DNA of 64,000 nucleotides from Bacillota bacterium. Its GTDB lineage: Bacteria; Bacillota; Clostridia; Clostridiales; Clostridiaceae. Under the pieces are notes generated by a model. That model saw only the letters and a program-made list of their open reading frames with translations. It searched no databases and was not told the origin of the DNA. The translations under genes were made by a program, and so were the position numbers. This document shows positions 1 through 10,711 of this stretch, piece after piece; the stretch's first letter is position 1; each line of letters starts with the position of its first letter. The stretch is taken from NCBI GenBank assembly GCA_017861315.1, contig JAGFXP010000006.1, forward strand, positions 1-64,000, written 5' to 3'.

Positions 1-17
1 CACTCGGGAATTCCTCC
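1..17 (-). tRNA. tRNA-Tyr, 5' end only (cut by window edge)
   Basis: Read on the minus strand the first 17 bases give GGAGGAATTCCCGAGTG, which matches the usual start of bacterial tRNA-Tyr (acceptor strand followed by the D-arm of a class II tRNA). The anticodon, long variable arm and 3' end lie outside the window, so identity rests on the 5' sequence and on the tRNA-Thr immediately upstream. It would be transcribed after tRNA-Thr in a small tRNA operon. Confidence 0.55.
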
Positions 18-23
18 GTATTA

Positions 24-98
24 TGGAGCTGGCAATAGGAATCGAACCTACAACCTGCTGATTACAAGTCAGCTGCTCTACCGTTGAGCCATGCCAGC
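24..98 (-). tRNA. tRNA-Thr (anticodon UGU)
   Basis: The minus strand folds as a cloverleaf. The acceptor GCTGGCA pairs with TGCCAGC, the anticodon stem GCTGA/TCAGC encloses loop CTTGTAA (anticodon TGT, reading ACA), the T-arm loop is TTCGATT, and a U discriminator is followed by an encoded CCA. A 19-nt near-perfect palindrome lies just 5' of it. Confidence 0.93.
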
Positions 99-110
99 AA
101 TGTGCTTTGC

Positions 111-129
111 CGATATTTAGTAAATATCG
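111..129. repeat. 19-nt palindrome upstream of tRNA-Thr
   Basis: Two 9-bp arms, CGATATTTA and TAAATATCG, flank a single central G. It lies 12 nt 5' of the tRNA-Thr gene on its coding strand. It could be an operator or simply an AT-rich promoter element; nothing in the sequence decides this. Confidence 0.4.
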
Positions 130-159
130 ACAAAAACAAGTATACAATCTAACAGTCAT

Positions 160-206
160 AATATCAAGTCCTAAATCCCTCAAATTTCAAGATAGGACTT
201 GATATT
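160..206 (-). terminator. Long inverted repeat after mreB, possible terminator
   Basis: A 14-bp perfect inverted repeat (AATATCAAGTCCTA and its complement) encloses a 19-nt loop downstream of mreB on the minus strand. There is no strong T-tract after it, so it may be a transcript-stabilising hairpin or a weak terminator rather than a classical intrinsic one. Confidence 0.45.
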
Positions 207-249
207 CTCCTGTTATTAAGCTTTTTCAGCCACAATCGCCTGATAGCTT

Positions 250-1299
250 TTATTCTATCAACGTTACGTCGTCTCCTGTGAAATTGACTCCCGTTTTGTC
301 AATATAATCCAAAACCTTGCCGGTGCCGTATGCAACGCAGTACTCTGCATCATCGGCAATGCGTACAGGAACCTTAGTTTCAGCCGATATAAGCTCGCTG
401 AGGCCCTTGAGCATAGCTCCGCCGCCTGTCATGATTATGCCGCTGTCTGCGATGTCTGCTGCGAGCTCAGGAGGTGTCTTCTCCAGCACGCTGTGCGCCA
501 TTTCAGCTATGGCTGTCACGGTCTCGTTGAGCGCTTCTCTCATCTCGCTTGACGTTATGGCCTGGTTCTTTGGAAGTCCTGTTATGAGGTCCCTTCCCTT
601 CACTTCCATTGTATTGTTCTCGCCATCGTCGAATGCAGAGCCGATGCTTATTTTCAGATCCTCTGCGGTTCTTTCACCGATCATGAGGTTGTGCTTCTTC
701 CTTATATATTTGACTATAGCTTCATCGAACTTGTCTCCCGCTATCTTGATTGATGACCTTACAACAATGCCTCCAAGGGAAATAACAGCTATGTCGGTAG
801 TTCCTCCTCCGATGTCTATAACCATGTTTCCGCTAGCTCTTGTTATGTCAAGGCCGGCACCAATAGCTGCAGCCAAAGGCTCTTCTATCAGGGATACAGT
901 CTTGGCACCTGCATTTTTTGCAGCGTCGATTACCGCTCTTTTTTCAACTCCGGTGGATTCGCACGGGATGCACACAACAACTCTAGGCGCAGATAGTTTT
1001 TTCTTTCCGCATGCCTTGGAAATGAAGTATTTCAGCATTTTTTCGGTTACATCGTAGTCGGATATAACTCCCTCCCTCATCGGCCTGATGGCAACTATAT
1101 TGCCGGGAGTCCTCCCTATCATCTGTCTGGCTTCTTCGCCTACAGCGAGAACCCTGTTATCGTTCTTATCGATCGCAACCACTGAAGGTTCCTTAAGAAC
1201 TACACCCTTCCCTTTTATGTACACCAGCACAGTAGCAGTACCAAGGTCAATACCTATGTCATTTCCGACACTAAATAGATTAAAAAACTTAGAAAACAT
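250..1299 (-). CDS. mbl: MreB/Mbl-family rod-shape determining actin
   Basis: Bacterial actin homologue that polymerises under the membrane and guides lateral cell-wall synthesis. The phosphate-1 motif IGIDLGTATVL lies near the N-terminus, the adenosine region DIGGGTTDIAVISLG is in the middle and the motif TGGGAML is near the C-terminus. The 349 aa length is typical. Overall similarity is closest to Mbl, with VLAVGEEA, GRTPGNIVAIRP and AGDKFD shared. The open frame extends 37 codons further upstream, but the ATG chosen here begins MFSKFFNLFSVG, follows a GAGAAGGGG ribosome binding site and gives the normal family N-terminus. It follows atpC, an arrangement common in Firmicutes. mreB versus mbl cannot be settled without a tree. 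Confidence 0.93.
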   Translation of the reverse strand: MFSKFFNLFSVGNDIGIDLGTATVLVYIKGKGVVLKEPSVVAIDKNDNRVLAVGEEARQMIGRTPGNIVAIRPMREGVISDYDVTEKMLKYFISKACGKKKLSAPRVVVCIPCESTGVEKRAVIDAAKNAGAKTVSLIEEPLAAAIGAGLDITRASGNMVIDIGGGTTDIAVISLGGIVVRSSIKIAGDKFDEAIVKYIRKKHNLMIGERTAEDLKISIGSAFDDGENNTMEVKGRDLITGLPKNQAITSSEMREALNETVTAIAEMAHSVLEKTPPELAADIADSGIIMTGGGAMLKGLSELISAETKVPVRIADDAEYCVAYGTGKVLDYIDKTGVNFTGDDVTLIE

Positions 1300-1467
1300 C
1301 GCCGAACATACCCCTTCTCTTAAGCAGAAATTTTTTATTCTTGCCGCTTCTTCCGCGGCCCTACATTTTATTATAAACTGAAAGGTTTTAACCTTCAATA
1401 GTTTTGACAAATCTAAACATCAAAAAGAGATGTCCTTGCGGACATCTCCCATGATTGTGTTTCTTGT

Positions 1468-1860
1468 TTATACTTTCATTCTGGCGAGCGCCCTTGCAAG
1501 AGCGAGCTCCGCCCTCTTTACATCTACGCCGGCCTTCTGGTCGAGCCTCTTCTCTGCCCTCTTCAATGCCTCTTCAGCTCTTTTCTTGTCAATCTCTTCA
1601 GGCCATTCACAGGCATCGCAAAGCACGGTGACTTCGTTATCCTTTACTTCCAGAATACCTGATGAAGTAAATGCTTTCAGCTTGTTCCCGTCTTTTTCGA
1701 CGATTTCTGAAATAGAAGGCCTTAAAGTAGTGACTAATGGCATATGGTTTGCGAGTATACCGATTGCTCCCTCGGTGCTTCCCACAATTAATTCACTTAC
1801 TTCTCCTGTGTAGAATTCTCTTTCAGGAGAAAGAATGATCAACTTATAAGTATTTGCCAT
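1468..1860 (-). CDS. atpC: F1Fo ATP synthase epsilon subunit
   Basis: Central-stalk regulatory subunit of F1. The 130 aa hold an N-terminal beta-sandwich (residues 1-85, with SPEREFYTGEV and the conserved GAIGILANHMPLVT) and a C-terminal helical hairpin rich in Ala, Arg and Lys (about 90-130) that can extend to inhibit ATP hydrolysis. An AGAAGGAGA ribosome binding site precedes the ATG. It is the last gene of the atp operon, 39 bp after atpD. Confidence 0.96.
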   Translation of the reverse strand: MANTYKLIILSPEREFYTGEVSELIVGSTEGAIGILANHMPLVTTLRPSISEIVEKDGNKLKAFTSSGILEVKDNEVTVLCDACEWPEEIDKKRAEEALKRAEKRLDQKAGVDVKRAELALARALARMKV

Positions 1861-1899
1861 ATATATCTCCTTCTTTACTAAAATAGGCTGCGGTCGCTG

Positions 1900-3306
<1,407 letters not shown>

Positions 3307-3309
3307 TTA

Positions 3310-4158
3310 TTATAGAGCTTCCGCTCCTCCAACAATTTCTGTAATTTCTTGCGTGATGACGCCCTGTCTCTCTCTGTTAAACCTTATTTTCAGAGCGTCC
3401 AGAAGATCATCAGCATTCTTAGTTGCTCCATCCATGGCCTGCATTCTTGAACCCTGTTCGCTGGCTTTTGCATTTATCATATGATTCAGCAGTTTCTGCT
3501 TGAAATACAGTAAAGCCACTTCGCTGATAAGATTCTCTGCTGCAGGTTCTATTTTGATGAATGTATTCACAGCGGCGCCTTCCGCTTTTTCAATCGGAAG
3601 AACTTTATCCACTGTAACCACCTGTTTTACAGCCGAAAAAAACTTTGTGTAAACCACATACACTTCGCCAACTTCTCCATCGGTGTACATATCAAGAGCT
3701 TTATTTGTGATCATAGCAGCCTCTTCAAGCGTTGGCACGTCTGAAATGTCAACGAACTCAGCTGCAGTTTCATATTTATGTCTCTTCAGATATATCTTCC
3801 CTTTTTGTCCTACGGTTATAACCAGCGAATTCTCTCTATCCTTGTTAAGGGCGTTAGCCGCTTCGTTAACTACATTAGAGTTGAATCCTCCGCACAGACC
3901 TGAGTCGGAAGCCAAAATAATATACAGTTTTTTATCGCTTTTATTTCCATGAGTAAATACATTATAGTCCTCAACGCCCACAACGGCATCTGCCATTATC
4001 TTGTTGAAGTGGTTGTAGTATTTCTCATTCAACGCCAGCTGTTCTCTGGTTTTTCTTAGCTTAGAGGTGGCAACTAGTCCCATGGCTTTTGTAATCTTCT
4101 GAGTACTCGTTATGGACCTAATTCTTCTCTTTAATACAAGTAGTCCTGCTCCTGCCAT
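3310..4158 (-). CDS. atpG: F1Fo ATP synthase gamma subunit
   Basis: Rotary shaft subunit. The N-terminal coiled coil starts with LKRRIRSITSTQKITKAMGLVA and the C-terminal helix carries RMQAMDGATKNADDLLDAL and QGVITQEITEIVGGAEAL, the classical gamma signature. The 282 aa length is typical. An AGGTG ribosome binding site precedes the ATG. It sits between atpA and atpD. Confidence 0.97.
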   Translation of the reverse strand: MAGAGLLVLKRRIRSITSTQKITKAMGLVATSKLRKTREQLALNEKYYNHFNKIMADAVVGVEDYNVFTHGNKSDKKLYIILASDSGLCGGFNSNVVNEAANALNKDRENSLVITVGQKGKIYLKRHKYETAAEFVDISDVPTLEEAAMITNKALDMYTDGEVGEVYVVYTKFFSAVKQVVTVDKVLPIEKAEGAAVNTFIKIEPAAENLISEVALLYFKQKLLNHMINAKASEQGSRMQAMDGATKNADDLLDALKIRFNRERQGVITQEITEIVGGAEAL

Positions 4159-4181
4159 ATTTCACCTCCCGCAAAGGAATA

Positions 4182-5696
4182 TTATTCCTCTGCTAAAAAT
4201 ACTTTCTTGAATTCGGTTATAGCGCCGATAAGATTAGCTTTTATTTCATCTGTAAGAGCCTTCTTCTCTGCTATCGATGCTTTTATTTCTGGATGGTGAG
4301 TATCTGTGAATTCGAAGAATTTGTCTTCAAACTCCCTGATTCTGTCAACAGGAACATCCATCAGATGGTTGTCAACTCCTGCGAATAGAATCATGACCTG
4401 TTTCTCAACTGGCATTGGAGCGTACTGAGGCTGCCTCAATATCTGAAGAAGTCTCTGACCTTTGTCTAGTCTTCTCTTTGACTCTTTATCCAAGTCTGAA
4501 CCGAACTGGGCAAAAGCAGCCAGCTCTCTGTACTGAGCAAGCTCAAGTCTCAGAGTACCGGAAACCTGTTTCATAGCTTTAATCTGCGCGCTACCACCAA
4601 CTCGGGATACGGATATACCGGCATTAACGGCTGGTCTCTGTCCCTGGTTGAACAAGTCTGACTCAAGGAATATCTGTCCGTCTGTTATGGATATAACGTT
4701 TGTAGGGATGTACGCTGTAACGTCTCCCGCCTGAGTCTCGATTATCGGAAGCGCAGTTAATGAACCTCCACCGAGAGCATCCGAAAGTTTCGCAGCTCTT
4801 TCAAGAAGTCTTGAATGAACGTAGAATACGTCTCCAGGGAAAGCTTCTCTGCCTGGCGGTCTCCTAAGAAGCAGTGACATTGTTCTGTAAGCAACAGCGT
4901 GCTTAGACAGATCATCGTATACTATAAGAACGTCTTTTCCCTGCGCCATGAAGTGCTCACCCATTGTACATCCTGCGTAAGGAGCGATGTACTGCAAAGG
5001 TGCAGATTCAGAAGCAGATGATGCAACAACTATTGTATAGTCCATAGAACCGGCAGCTGTCAATGTGTTAACCAGATGTGCTACAGTTGACTGTTTCTGT
5101 CCTATAGCAACATAGATACATATAACGTTCTGGCCTTTCTGGTTGATAATAGTGTCCAGGGCAACAGCAGTTTTACCTGTCTGCCTGTCTCCTATTATCA
5201 ATTCTCTCTGACCTTTTCCGATAGGAATCATTGAGTCTATAGCTTTTAATCCAGTCTGGAGAGGCTGTTTAACTGACTGTCTTGTTATAACACCAGGTGC
5301 AATCAATTCGATAGGTCTGTGTTCGGTTGTGTTTATTGGTCCTTTGCCGTCGATAGCCTGTCCGAGTGAGTTAACTACTCGGCCTATCAGGGCATCGCCT
5401 ACAGGAACAACAACAACTTCACCAGTTCTCTTGACGATATCTCCTTCTTTTATGCCTTTGTCGGATCCCAAAATAACGGCACCAACATTATCCTGCTCGA
5501 GATTCAAAGCCATTCCCATTACATTGTTAGGGAATTCAAGCAGTTCTCCTGCCATACATTCGTTAAGACCATAAACTCTGGCAATACCATCACCTATATT
5601 GATTATAGTACCTGAATCTACTGTCTCAATCTTGCTTTCATACTTTTGAATCTCTTGTTTAATTATCGAAGTAATTTCTTCAGGTTTTATGTTCAT
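4182..5696 (-). CDS. atpA: F1Fo ATP synthase alpha subunit
   Basis: Non-catalytic nucleotide-binding F1 subunit. The P-loop GDRQTGKTA is at about residue 170. Other family blocks are [29 protein letters not shown] and the C-terminal [17 protein letters not shown]. It is 504 aa long and lies 10 bp after atpH, consistent with translational coupling in the operon. Confidence 0.98.
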   Translation of the reverse strand: MNIKPEEITSIIKQEIQKYESKIETVDSGTIINIGDGIARVYGLNECMAGELLEFPNNVMGMALNLEQDNVGAVILGSDKGIKEGDIVKRTGEVVVVPVGDALIGRVVNSLGQAIDGKGPINTTEHRPIELIAPGVITRQSVKQPLQTGLKAIDSMIPIGKGQRELIIGDRQTGKTAVALDTIINQKGQNVICIYVAIGQKQSTVAHLVNTLTAAGSMDYTIVVASSASESAPLQYIAPYAGCTMGEHFMAQGKDVLIVYDDLSKHAVAYRTMSLLLRRPPGREAFPGDVFYVHSRLLERAAKLSDALGGGSLTALPIIETQAGDVTAYIPTNVISITDGQIFLESDLFNQGQRPAVNAGISVSRVGGSAQIKAMKQVSGTLRLELAQYRELAAFAQFGSDLDKESKRRLDKGQRLLQILRQPQYAPMPVEKQVMILFAGVDNHLMDVPVDRIREFEDKFFEFTDTHHPEIKASIAEKKALTDEIKANLIGAITEFKKVFLAEE

Positions 5697-5706
5697 AGGC
5701 TCACCT

Positions 5707-6246
5707 CTATTCTCTCTTAAGCATTATTTTTTTCATCTCTTCGATTTTGGACTTTACAGTCCCATCGATAACTTCGTTGTCAATTTTGACAAATATACCG
5801 CCGAGAATGCCTGCATCGAGCTCTTCCTTGAGTATTATTGTCTTGTTGAATTTCTTTTGTAGATTGCTTACCAATTGTGTTTTTTCTTCTTCAAGCAGCG
5901 GAACGACAGTTTTCACTTCCGCAATCGCGGTATTGTGCTTCTCAAGATAGATTATCTCCATCTGTTTGAGCATAGTGCCAATCTCAAGAATTCTTCCTTT
6001 TTCCAGAAGAACCTTGAGGAAGGAAAGCACATCCTCTTCGACTTTGCCTTTGAATAGATTTTCAAACAATTTTTTCTTGTTTTCAGTGCTAACCGACGGA
6101 TGGTGGATTAGCATCTGAAAATCTGCATCTTTATCAACCAATTCAACAATGTTCTTCAATTCAGCTAAAAACTGATCAACTTTTCCTTTTTCCTCAGCAA
6201 CTTTATACAGCGCCAGTGCATATCTTCTATCCAAAAATTCATACAT
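5707..6246 (-). CDS. atpH: F1Fo ATP synthase delta subunit
   Basis: Peripheral-stalk cap subunit (OSCP) linking subunit b to F1. The 179 aa begin with [16 protein letters not shown], the usual delta N-terminus, and end with the beta-hairpin region [27 protein letters not shown] that matches the family signature. Its start is 1 bp from the atpF stop codon. Confidence 0.95.
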   Translation of the reverse strand: MYEFLDRRYALALYKVAEEKGKVDQFLAELKNIVELVDKDADFQMLIHHPSVSTENKKKLFENLFKGKVEEDVLSFLKVLLEKGRILEIGTMLKQMEIIYLEKHNTAIAEVKTVVPLLEEEKTQLVSNLQKKFNKTIILKEELDAGILGGIFVKIDNEVIDGTVKSKIEEMKKIMLKRE

Positions 6247-6247
6247 A

Positions 6248-6727
6248 TTAGATACCCACCTTAACGATAAAGTCCTTTATAAGCCTTCTGTGCTGATCCT
6301 CGTCGATAGTTTCTCCGAGAGCTTTAGCAGACATAAGAACAGCCAGGTCCACGATCTGAGTCTTTATCTCGTCGGCCGCTTTCTCCGTCTGTCTTTCAGC
6401 TTCTGTCTTTGCTCTCTTGATTATTGTATCAGCTTCATCTCTGGCACCTTTGACTATATCGTTGGAAAGTTGTTCAGCTTTAACTTTGTAGCCTTCTACT
6501 ATGTTTTTGCCTTCATCCTTGGCTCCAGAAAGAATTTTTTCATTCTCGCTTTTCAAGGCCTCAGCTTTTTTCATATCCTCATCGGTTTTAGTAATCTTAT
6601 CAATGATTTCATTTTGTCTCTTGTCTATCATATTGTTTACCGGTTTGAACAGGTAATGTTTAAGTATCAAGAACAGAATGAGAAAATTGATAAGGGTCGC
6701 AATAAGCTTAGAAACTTCTATTTCCAT
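6248..6727 (-). CDS. atpF: F1Fo ATP synthase subunit b
   Basis: Peripheral-stalk subunit with one N-terminal membrane helix (LIATLINFLILFLILKHYLF, about residues 7-26) and a long Lys/Glu/Ala-rich coiled coil. A TTG two codons upstream is also open, but the ATG used here lies 8 nt after GGGAGG and gives MEIEVSKLIATLINF, the normal family start. The product is 159 aa. Confidence 0.95.
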   Translation of the reverse strand: MEIEVSKLIATLINFLILFLILKHYLFKPVNNMIDKRQNEIIDKITKTDEDMKKAEALKSENEKILSGAKDEGKNIVEGYKVKAEQLSNDIVKGARDEADTIIKRAKTEAERQTEKAADEIKTQIVDLAVLMSAKALGETIDEDQHRRLIKDFIVKVGI

Positions 6728-6777
6728 ACACAAAGCCTCCCTTCAGGCTAAGATTTAGTCTTCTTAATTACAGAATA

Positions 6778-7023
6778 TTAGCCTCTTCCTAACAGAAGCA
6801 GTGCAACAAGCAGTGCGTATATTGAAGTAGCTTCTGACAACGCAGCACCTATGATCATTGTACTGATTATTGTACCTCTGGCTTCAGGCTGTCTTGAAAC
6901 GCCTTCAACAGCTTTTCCAGCAGCAGTACCGCAACCAATACCTCCTCCTAAACATCCTATAGCAGCAACTCCTGCTCCTAATAACGCCATACCTGAAACA
7001 AATGACTGTGCATCAATACCCAT
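6778..7023 (-). CDS. atpE: F1Fo ATP synthase subunit c
   Basis: Rotor-ring proteolipid: two membrane helices joined by the polar loop VSRQPEA. The ion-carrying carboxylate is Glu64 in LSEATSIY. Compared with the Na+-binding c subunit of Ilyobacter tartaricus (Gln32, Val63, Glu65, Ser66, Thr67, Tyr70), the equivalent residues are Cys31, Leu62, Glu64, Ala65, Thr66 and Tyr69. Two Na+ ligands are therefore missing, which leans towards H+ coupling or weak Na+ binding. The 81 aa length is standard. Confidence 0.96.
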   Translation of the reverse strand: MGIDAQSFVSGMALLGAGVAAIGCLGGGIGCGTAAGKAVEGVSRQPEARGTIISTMIIGAALSEATSIYALLVALLLLGRG

Positions 7024-7078
7024 GTTTTCTTCCTCCTCTAATTTCCTTTAAATTTTTTAATTAATTTAACAAGATTTT

Positions 7079-7759
7079 TTAATGTTCTGCGATGATCTTT
7101 ATGTTAATCATTGTCAACATAACAAATATAAACATTTGTATTCCAGCATCGAATACATCGAAAAAGAAGTGTACAGGAATCGGTATACCAAGCTGCGCAA
7201 TAAAGCCTACGCCATGCAGCGCTTCGTATACTATCCCAACTACTACAACCGCCGCTGTCATGTTACCCATAAGTCGCAGACTTAGTGATACTGGCAGCAC
7301 GAATCTTTCAATAAGATTGAGCGGCAGCATTGGTGCAAACGGAGTTAAATACCCCTTCAGGTAGTGGCCTATGCCTATCTTCCTGATTGCATTCCACTGA
7401 ACAACCACAAAGCTTATCAGCGCAAGCCCGAGACAAATGTTGTAGTCTCTTGTAGGCGGCTCTACACCAATGAGTCCAATGACGTTCATGGACAGTATAA
7501 ATATTACTAGAGTGCCTATGTATGGAATAAATGATTTGTAGCCAGGTCCCATGTTGTCGACTACCAAACCGTTGATCGCATCTACAACGAGTTCAACGAT
7601 GTTTTGCCTTTTGCTAGGAATTTTCTCTAGATTTCTGCCAAGAACAATAGCAGCTACAGCAATTATTGCTGTAATTATCCACATAACCAGGAAACTATCG
7701 GTTACCCCGAAATGAAATCCAAGTATGTTAATGCTAAATATCGGTTCTAATTTCTCCAA
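7079..7759 (-). CDS. atpB: F1Fo ATP synthase subunit a
   Basis: Membrane stator subunit forming the ion half-channels. It is a hydrophobic 226 aa protein whose conserved penultimate helix region, VSLSLRLMGNMTAAV, carries the essential arginine. The start codon is TTG: a GAAGGG ribosome binding site lies 10 nt upstream inside the end of atpI, and no in-frame ATG lies nearby. Only 4 bp separate it from the atpI stop. Confidence 0.95.
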   Translation of the reverse strand: MEKLEPIFSINILGFHFGVTDSFLVMWIITAIIAVAAIVLGRNLEKIPSKRQNIVELVVDAINGLVVDNMGPGYKSFIPYIGTLVIFILSMNVIGLIGVEPPTRDYNICLGLALISFVVVQWNAIRKIGIGHYLKGYLTPFAPMLPLNLIERFVLPVSLSLRLMGNMTAAVVVVGIVYEALHGVGFIAQLGIPIPVHFFFDVFDAGIQMFIFVMLTMINIKIIAEH

Positions 7760-7763
7760 TTCA

Positions 7764-8135
7764 TCACATCCCTTCTTTTTTTAATGTTATTCCATACAAT
7801 GTTAATGATATAAAATGTGAGCTATATCCTAACATATAAGCAACTACGTTAAAGGTGTTTCCTTTGTATAACAGAATACCGATTGCGCATACCAGGATTA
7901 CCCTCAGAGCGAATCCTGCAACCGTTATCATGGCCGGGTTATTCTTGTCCCCCGCGTAGGCATACTGGCTTATTAGGCTGTTAATTAAAAAAGTTGCAAC
8001 CGCAACTCCGAAACCGATCAGAAGTGCAATCGAATAATTGATAAAAAATAAACAAGCGATAATAGCCAAGACCACCGCTATTATTATATCAAAAATCAAA
8101 ATTTTTCTGACCATAAACTTTATTTCGTTATTCAT
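7764..8135 (-). CDS. atpI: ATP synthase subunit I (AtpI-like)
   Basis: Small hydrophobic protein of 123 aa with four predicted membrane segments (IIIAVVLAIIACLFFI, IALLIGFGVAVATFLI, ITVAGFALRVILVCAIGILL and a C-terminal one). It is the first gene of the atp operon. The AtpI family assists c-ring assembly and possibly Mg2+ handling. The ATG chosen (MNNEIK) lies 5 nt after GGAGGA; a TTG four codons upstream overlaps that ribosome binding site and was rejected. The family is poorly conserved, so the call leans on position and topology. Confidence 0.82.
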   Translation of the reverse strand: MNNEIKFMVRKILIFDIIIAVVLAIIACLFFINYSIALLIGFGVAVATFLINSLISQYAYAGDKNNPAMITVAGFALRVILVCAIGILLYKGNTFNVVAYMLGYSSHFISLTLYGITLKKEGM

Positions 8136-8169
8136 GAACTCCTCCAAACCCTTTTTACCACGCTATATC

Positions 8170-8198
8170 ATTATATATTTTTAGCAAGCATAAATAAA
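8170..8198 (-). promoter_or_regulatory. Probable promoter of the atp operon
   Basis: On the minus strand a perfect TATAAT lies 35 bp upstream of the atpI start. A poor -35 candidate (TTTATT) is 17 nt upstream. Position and the perfect -10 support it; the -35 is weak. Confidence 0.4.
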
Positions 8199-8424
8199 GC
8201 ACTACTTTTTCCCCAAATCCCTTGTTTTTAACCAAATTAGGCGATTTGTTCAGAATTTATTCATATTCGTCCGTTTTCCTTCTATTTTGAGCGAATTGCT
8301 GTAAATTTGCATCTATATTTCCACCTCAATCCACATTTTGTAATTGGCCAAATTTTGCGAATCTTTTCCCGGGAGGCTCAACCACAGCAAATAAAGGCGT
8401 TTAATAGATTTTTTCAAAAGATTT

Positions 8425-8454
8425 GAAGGCGCACATTCTGCAATGTGCGCCTTC
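8425..8454 (-). terminator. Hairpin terminator after wecB
   Basis: Perfect 13-bp stem (GAAGGCGCACATT and its complement) with a 4-nt loop, 40 bp downstream of the wecB stop. The T-tract that follows is interrupted (CTTTTG), so efficiency is uncertain. Confidence 0.65.
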
Positions 8455-8495
8455 AATTGATTTTTATGTGCTGAAAAATCACAATATATTTTTTG

Positions 8496-9644
8496 TTATT
8501 CGAATTCACTCAACGTTATATTTTTAACATTGAAATATTTCAATATCGCATTTACTATCCTTTTCGAAGCTTTTCCGTCACCGTACGGATTTATCGCCCT
8601 GCTCATGCTTGTGTAATGCTCGCTGTCATTCAAGAGAAGCTCCGCATTGCTCATGATTGCGTCCATATCAGTGCCTACAAGCTTCACAGTCCCGGCATCC
8701 ACCGCTTCAGGCCTCTCAGTCACATCCCTCAAAACCAAAACCGGTTTGCCAAGATGCGGAGCCTCCTCCTGGAGTCCTCCGGAATCGGTCATCACCATGT
8801 AGCACCTGCTCATGAGGTTGTGCGTTTCCTTTGTGTCCAGCGGCGTCAGAAGGTGAACCCTCGGACTTCCGCCAAGGATCCTGTAAACAACATCCTTGAC
8901 CACCGGATTCAGATGGACAAGGTAGACAATCTCAACATCCTCGTTTTTTTCAACTATGTTTTTAAGCGCATTGCAGATGTTTTCTATGCCTTCACCCCAG
9001 TTCTCTCTTCTGTGGGCTGTGACCATTATGACTTTTTTGTTTTCATAATCAATGCAGTTGAGTTCTTCGGTCTCAAAAACATACCCTTCTTCAACAGTAT
9101 AATCCATGGCATCGATGACGGTATTACCTGTCACATATATGTCCTTCTCGATGACGCCTTCCCTCAGAAGATTGTCTTTGGAACCTGCCGTCGGAGCAAA
9201 ATGCATATCCGCAATGGCACCGGTAAGCTTCCTGTTCATCTCTTCAGGGAAGGGAAAATATTTGTCGAAGGTCCTCAGTCCTGCCTCAACGTGGCCTACC
9301 TGAATTTTCTGGTAGAAGGCCGCAAGCGATCCCGCAAAGGTAGTCGTTGTATCTCCGTGAACCAGTACAATATCCGGCATGATGTCCGAAAATATCTCTT
9401 CAAGCCCCTCCAGAACCCTGTTCGTGATGCCTGTGAGGGTCTGCCTGGACTGCATTATGTTCAAGTCGAAATCAGGGACGATTTCAAAAAGATTGAGGAC
9501 CTGATCAAGCATCTCCCTGTGCTGTGCAGTTACGCATACCTTGCTTACAATGTGCTCGCTCTTTTCAAGCTCCTTGATAAGCGGAGCCATTTTGATCGCT
9601 TCCGGTCTTGTACCGAATATAGTTACTACTTTAATTTTTTCCAT
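8496..9644 (-). CDS. wecB: UDP-N-acetylglucosamine 2-epimerase (non-hydrolysing)
   Basis: Interconverts UDP-GlcNAc and UDP-ManNAc, a precursor of wall teichoic acid or surface polysaccharide. The 382 aa start with KVVTIFGTRPEAIKMAPLIKEL, the family signature, and contain HGDTTTTFAGSLAAF, GHVEAGLRTFD, TAHRRENWG and the UDP-binding DSGGLQEEAPHLGKPVLVLR. The order after tagO and before the atp operon matches mnaA of B. subtilis. A GGAGG site lies 6 nt before the ATG. Confidence 0.96.
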   Translation of the reverse strand: MEKIKVVTIFGTRPEAIKMAPLIKELEKSEHIVSKVCVTAQHREMLDQVLNLFEIVPDFDLNIMQSRQTLTGITNRVLEGLEEIFSDIMPDIVLVHGDTTTTFAGSLAAFYQKIQVGHVEAGLRTFDKYFPFPEEMNRKLTGAIADMHFAPTAGSKDNLLREGVIEKDIYVTGNTVIDAMDYTVEEGYVFETEELNCIDYENKKVIMVTAHRRENWGEGIENICNALKNIVEKNEDVEIVYLVHLNPVVKDVVYRILGGSPRVHLLTPLDTKETHNLMSRCYMVMTDSGGLQEEAPHLGKPVLVLRDVTERPEAVDAGTVKLVGTDMDAIMSNAELLLNDSEHYTSMSRAINPYGDGKASKRIVNAILKYFNVKNITLSEFE

Positions 9645-9677
9645 GCTCTTCCTCCGTATCCCCTTATGTCCAGGGAC

Positions 9678-10706
9678 TCAATCTCTGCTCTTGAAAAATC
9701 CGCATTTCCAGGCTACGAGCACCAGAAGCACCATGACAAGCGCCAATATAAAATATGCCCGCTGGTTGCTTATCTGCATGGCGATTATCGCAATACTGCC
9801 GAGTATCGCGCTTATAAGATACATTATCAGCACAACCTGTCGCTGGGTTAGTCCCATATCCATCAGCCTGTGGTGAAGGTGCCCCCTGTCGGCCTGCATG
9901 ATCGGTTTTCCGTTTATCTTCCTTCTGATCACTGCAAACAGCGTGTCGTAGATCGGAATACCCAAAGCAAGTATAGGCACCGCTATGGCAAATGCTGCGG
10001 CTGATTTTATTGTTCCTTCTATGGAAATTGCCGCCAGCAGAAATCCGAGGAGCTGCGCACCGGTGTCTCCCATGAATATTTTGGCCGGATTGAAATTATA
10101 GGGCAAAAACCCCAGTATTGCGCCGCTCAATATTGCCGTCAAAACAGCGGCGTCAGCCCTGTTGTTAAGTATAGCTATAATGAAAATTGTAATAGACGAT
10201 ATCAGCGCCACCCCTGCCGCCAGTCCGTCCAGCCCGTCGATCAGATTGAGGGCATTGGTGATCCCTATGACCCAAAGGATTGTCAGCGGCACTGTCATCC
10301 ATCCGACATTCCAGTAGCCGTCGCCATTAGTGAGCGGGTTTGTGACCGAGCTTATTTCAACGCCAAAAATGATCAGAACCACAGCCGCCGAAATCTGGAA
10401 TATCAGCTTGTATCTCGGCCTAAGCTCAATTGTATCGTCGATGATTCCGCCGATGACTATTATAGTGGCCCCGATCAGTATCCCCGTTTCATGCGTAGAA
10501 AGGCTGCCGTTTTTCAACAGCATGACCAGGATGAACGAAAAATATATAGCCAATCCGCCCAGAAGCGGTATCGGTTTTTTATGGATTTTTCTTTTTCCCT
10601 TAGGCAAATCTATGACATCCAGCTTGAGTGCAATCCTCTTTACCAGCGGTGTAGTAGCAGCCGAAATGGCTACAGCTATCGCCGCTAAAACATATAAAGT
10701 GCTCAT
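9678..10706 (-). CDS. tagO: Undecaprenyl-phosphate GlcNAc-1-phosphate transferase (TagO/WecA family)
   Basis: Integral membrane glycosyltransferase family 4 enzyme that starts teichoic-acid or polysaccharide assembly by moving GlcNAc-1-P to undecaprenyl phosphate. The 342 aa have about ten hydrophobic segments and the family motifs GLAIYFSFI, NALNLIDGLDGLAAG, FMGDTGAQLLGF and the C-terminal DRGHLHHRLMDMGL. It pairs functionally with wecB next to it. The ribosome binding site is weak (GGGG about 11 nt upstream), perhaps because translation is coupled to comEB 5 bp upstream. Confidence 0.93.
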   Translation of the reverse strand: MSTLYVLAAIAVAISAATTPLVKRIALKLDVIDLPKGKRKIHKKPIPLLGGLAIYFSFILVMLLKNGSLSTHETGILIGATIIVIGGIIDDTIELRPRYKLIFQISAAVVLIIFGVEISSVTNPLTNGDGYWNVGWMTVPLTILWVIGITNALNLIDGLDGLAAGVALISSITIFIIAILNNRADAAVLTAILSGAILGFLPYNFNPAKIFMGDTGAQLLGFLLAAISIEGTIKSAAAFAIAVPILALGIPIYDTLFAVIRRKINGKPIMQADRGHLHHRLMDMGLTQRQVVLIMYLISAILGSIAIIAMQISNQRAYFILALVMVLLVLVAWKCGFFKSRD

Positions 10707-10711
10707 AGTGT

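Larger units (their letters stand above)
8136..8495. other. Intergenic region between wecB and the atp operon
   Basis: About 360 bp without a supportable gene. It holds the wecB terminator hairpin and the probable promoter of the atp operon. Between them lies AT-rich DNA with no clear repeats or RNA structure that I can recognise. Confidence 0.6.

Noticed and set aside
8493..9851. A 452-codon open frame on the plus strand opposite wecB and tagO
   Set aside because: It is antisense to two well-conserved genes, has no recognisable domain, and its composition follows the codon structure of the opposite strand.
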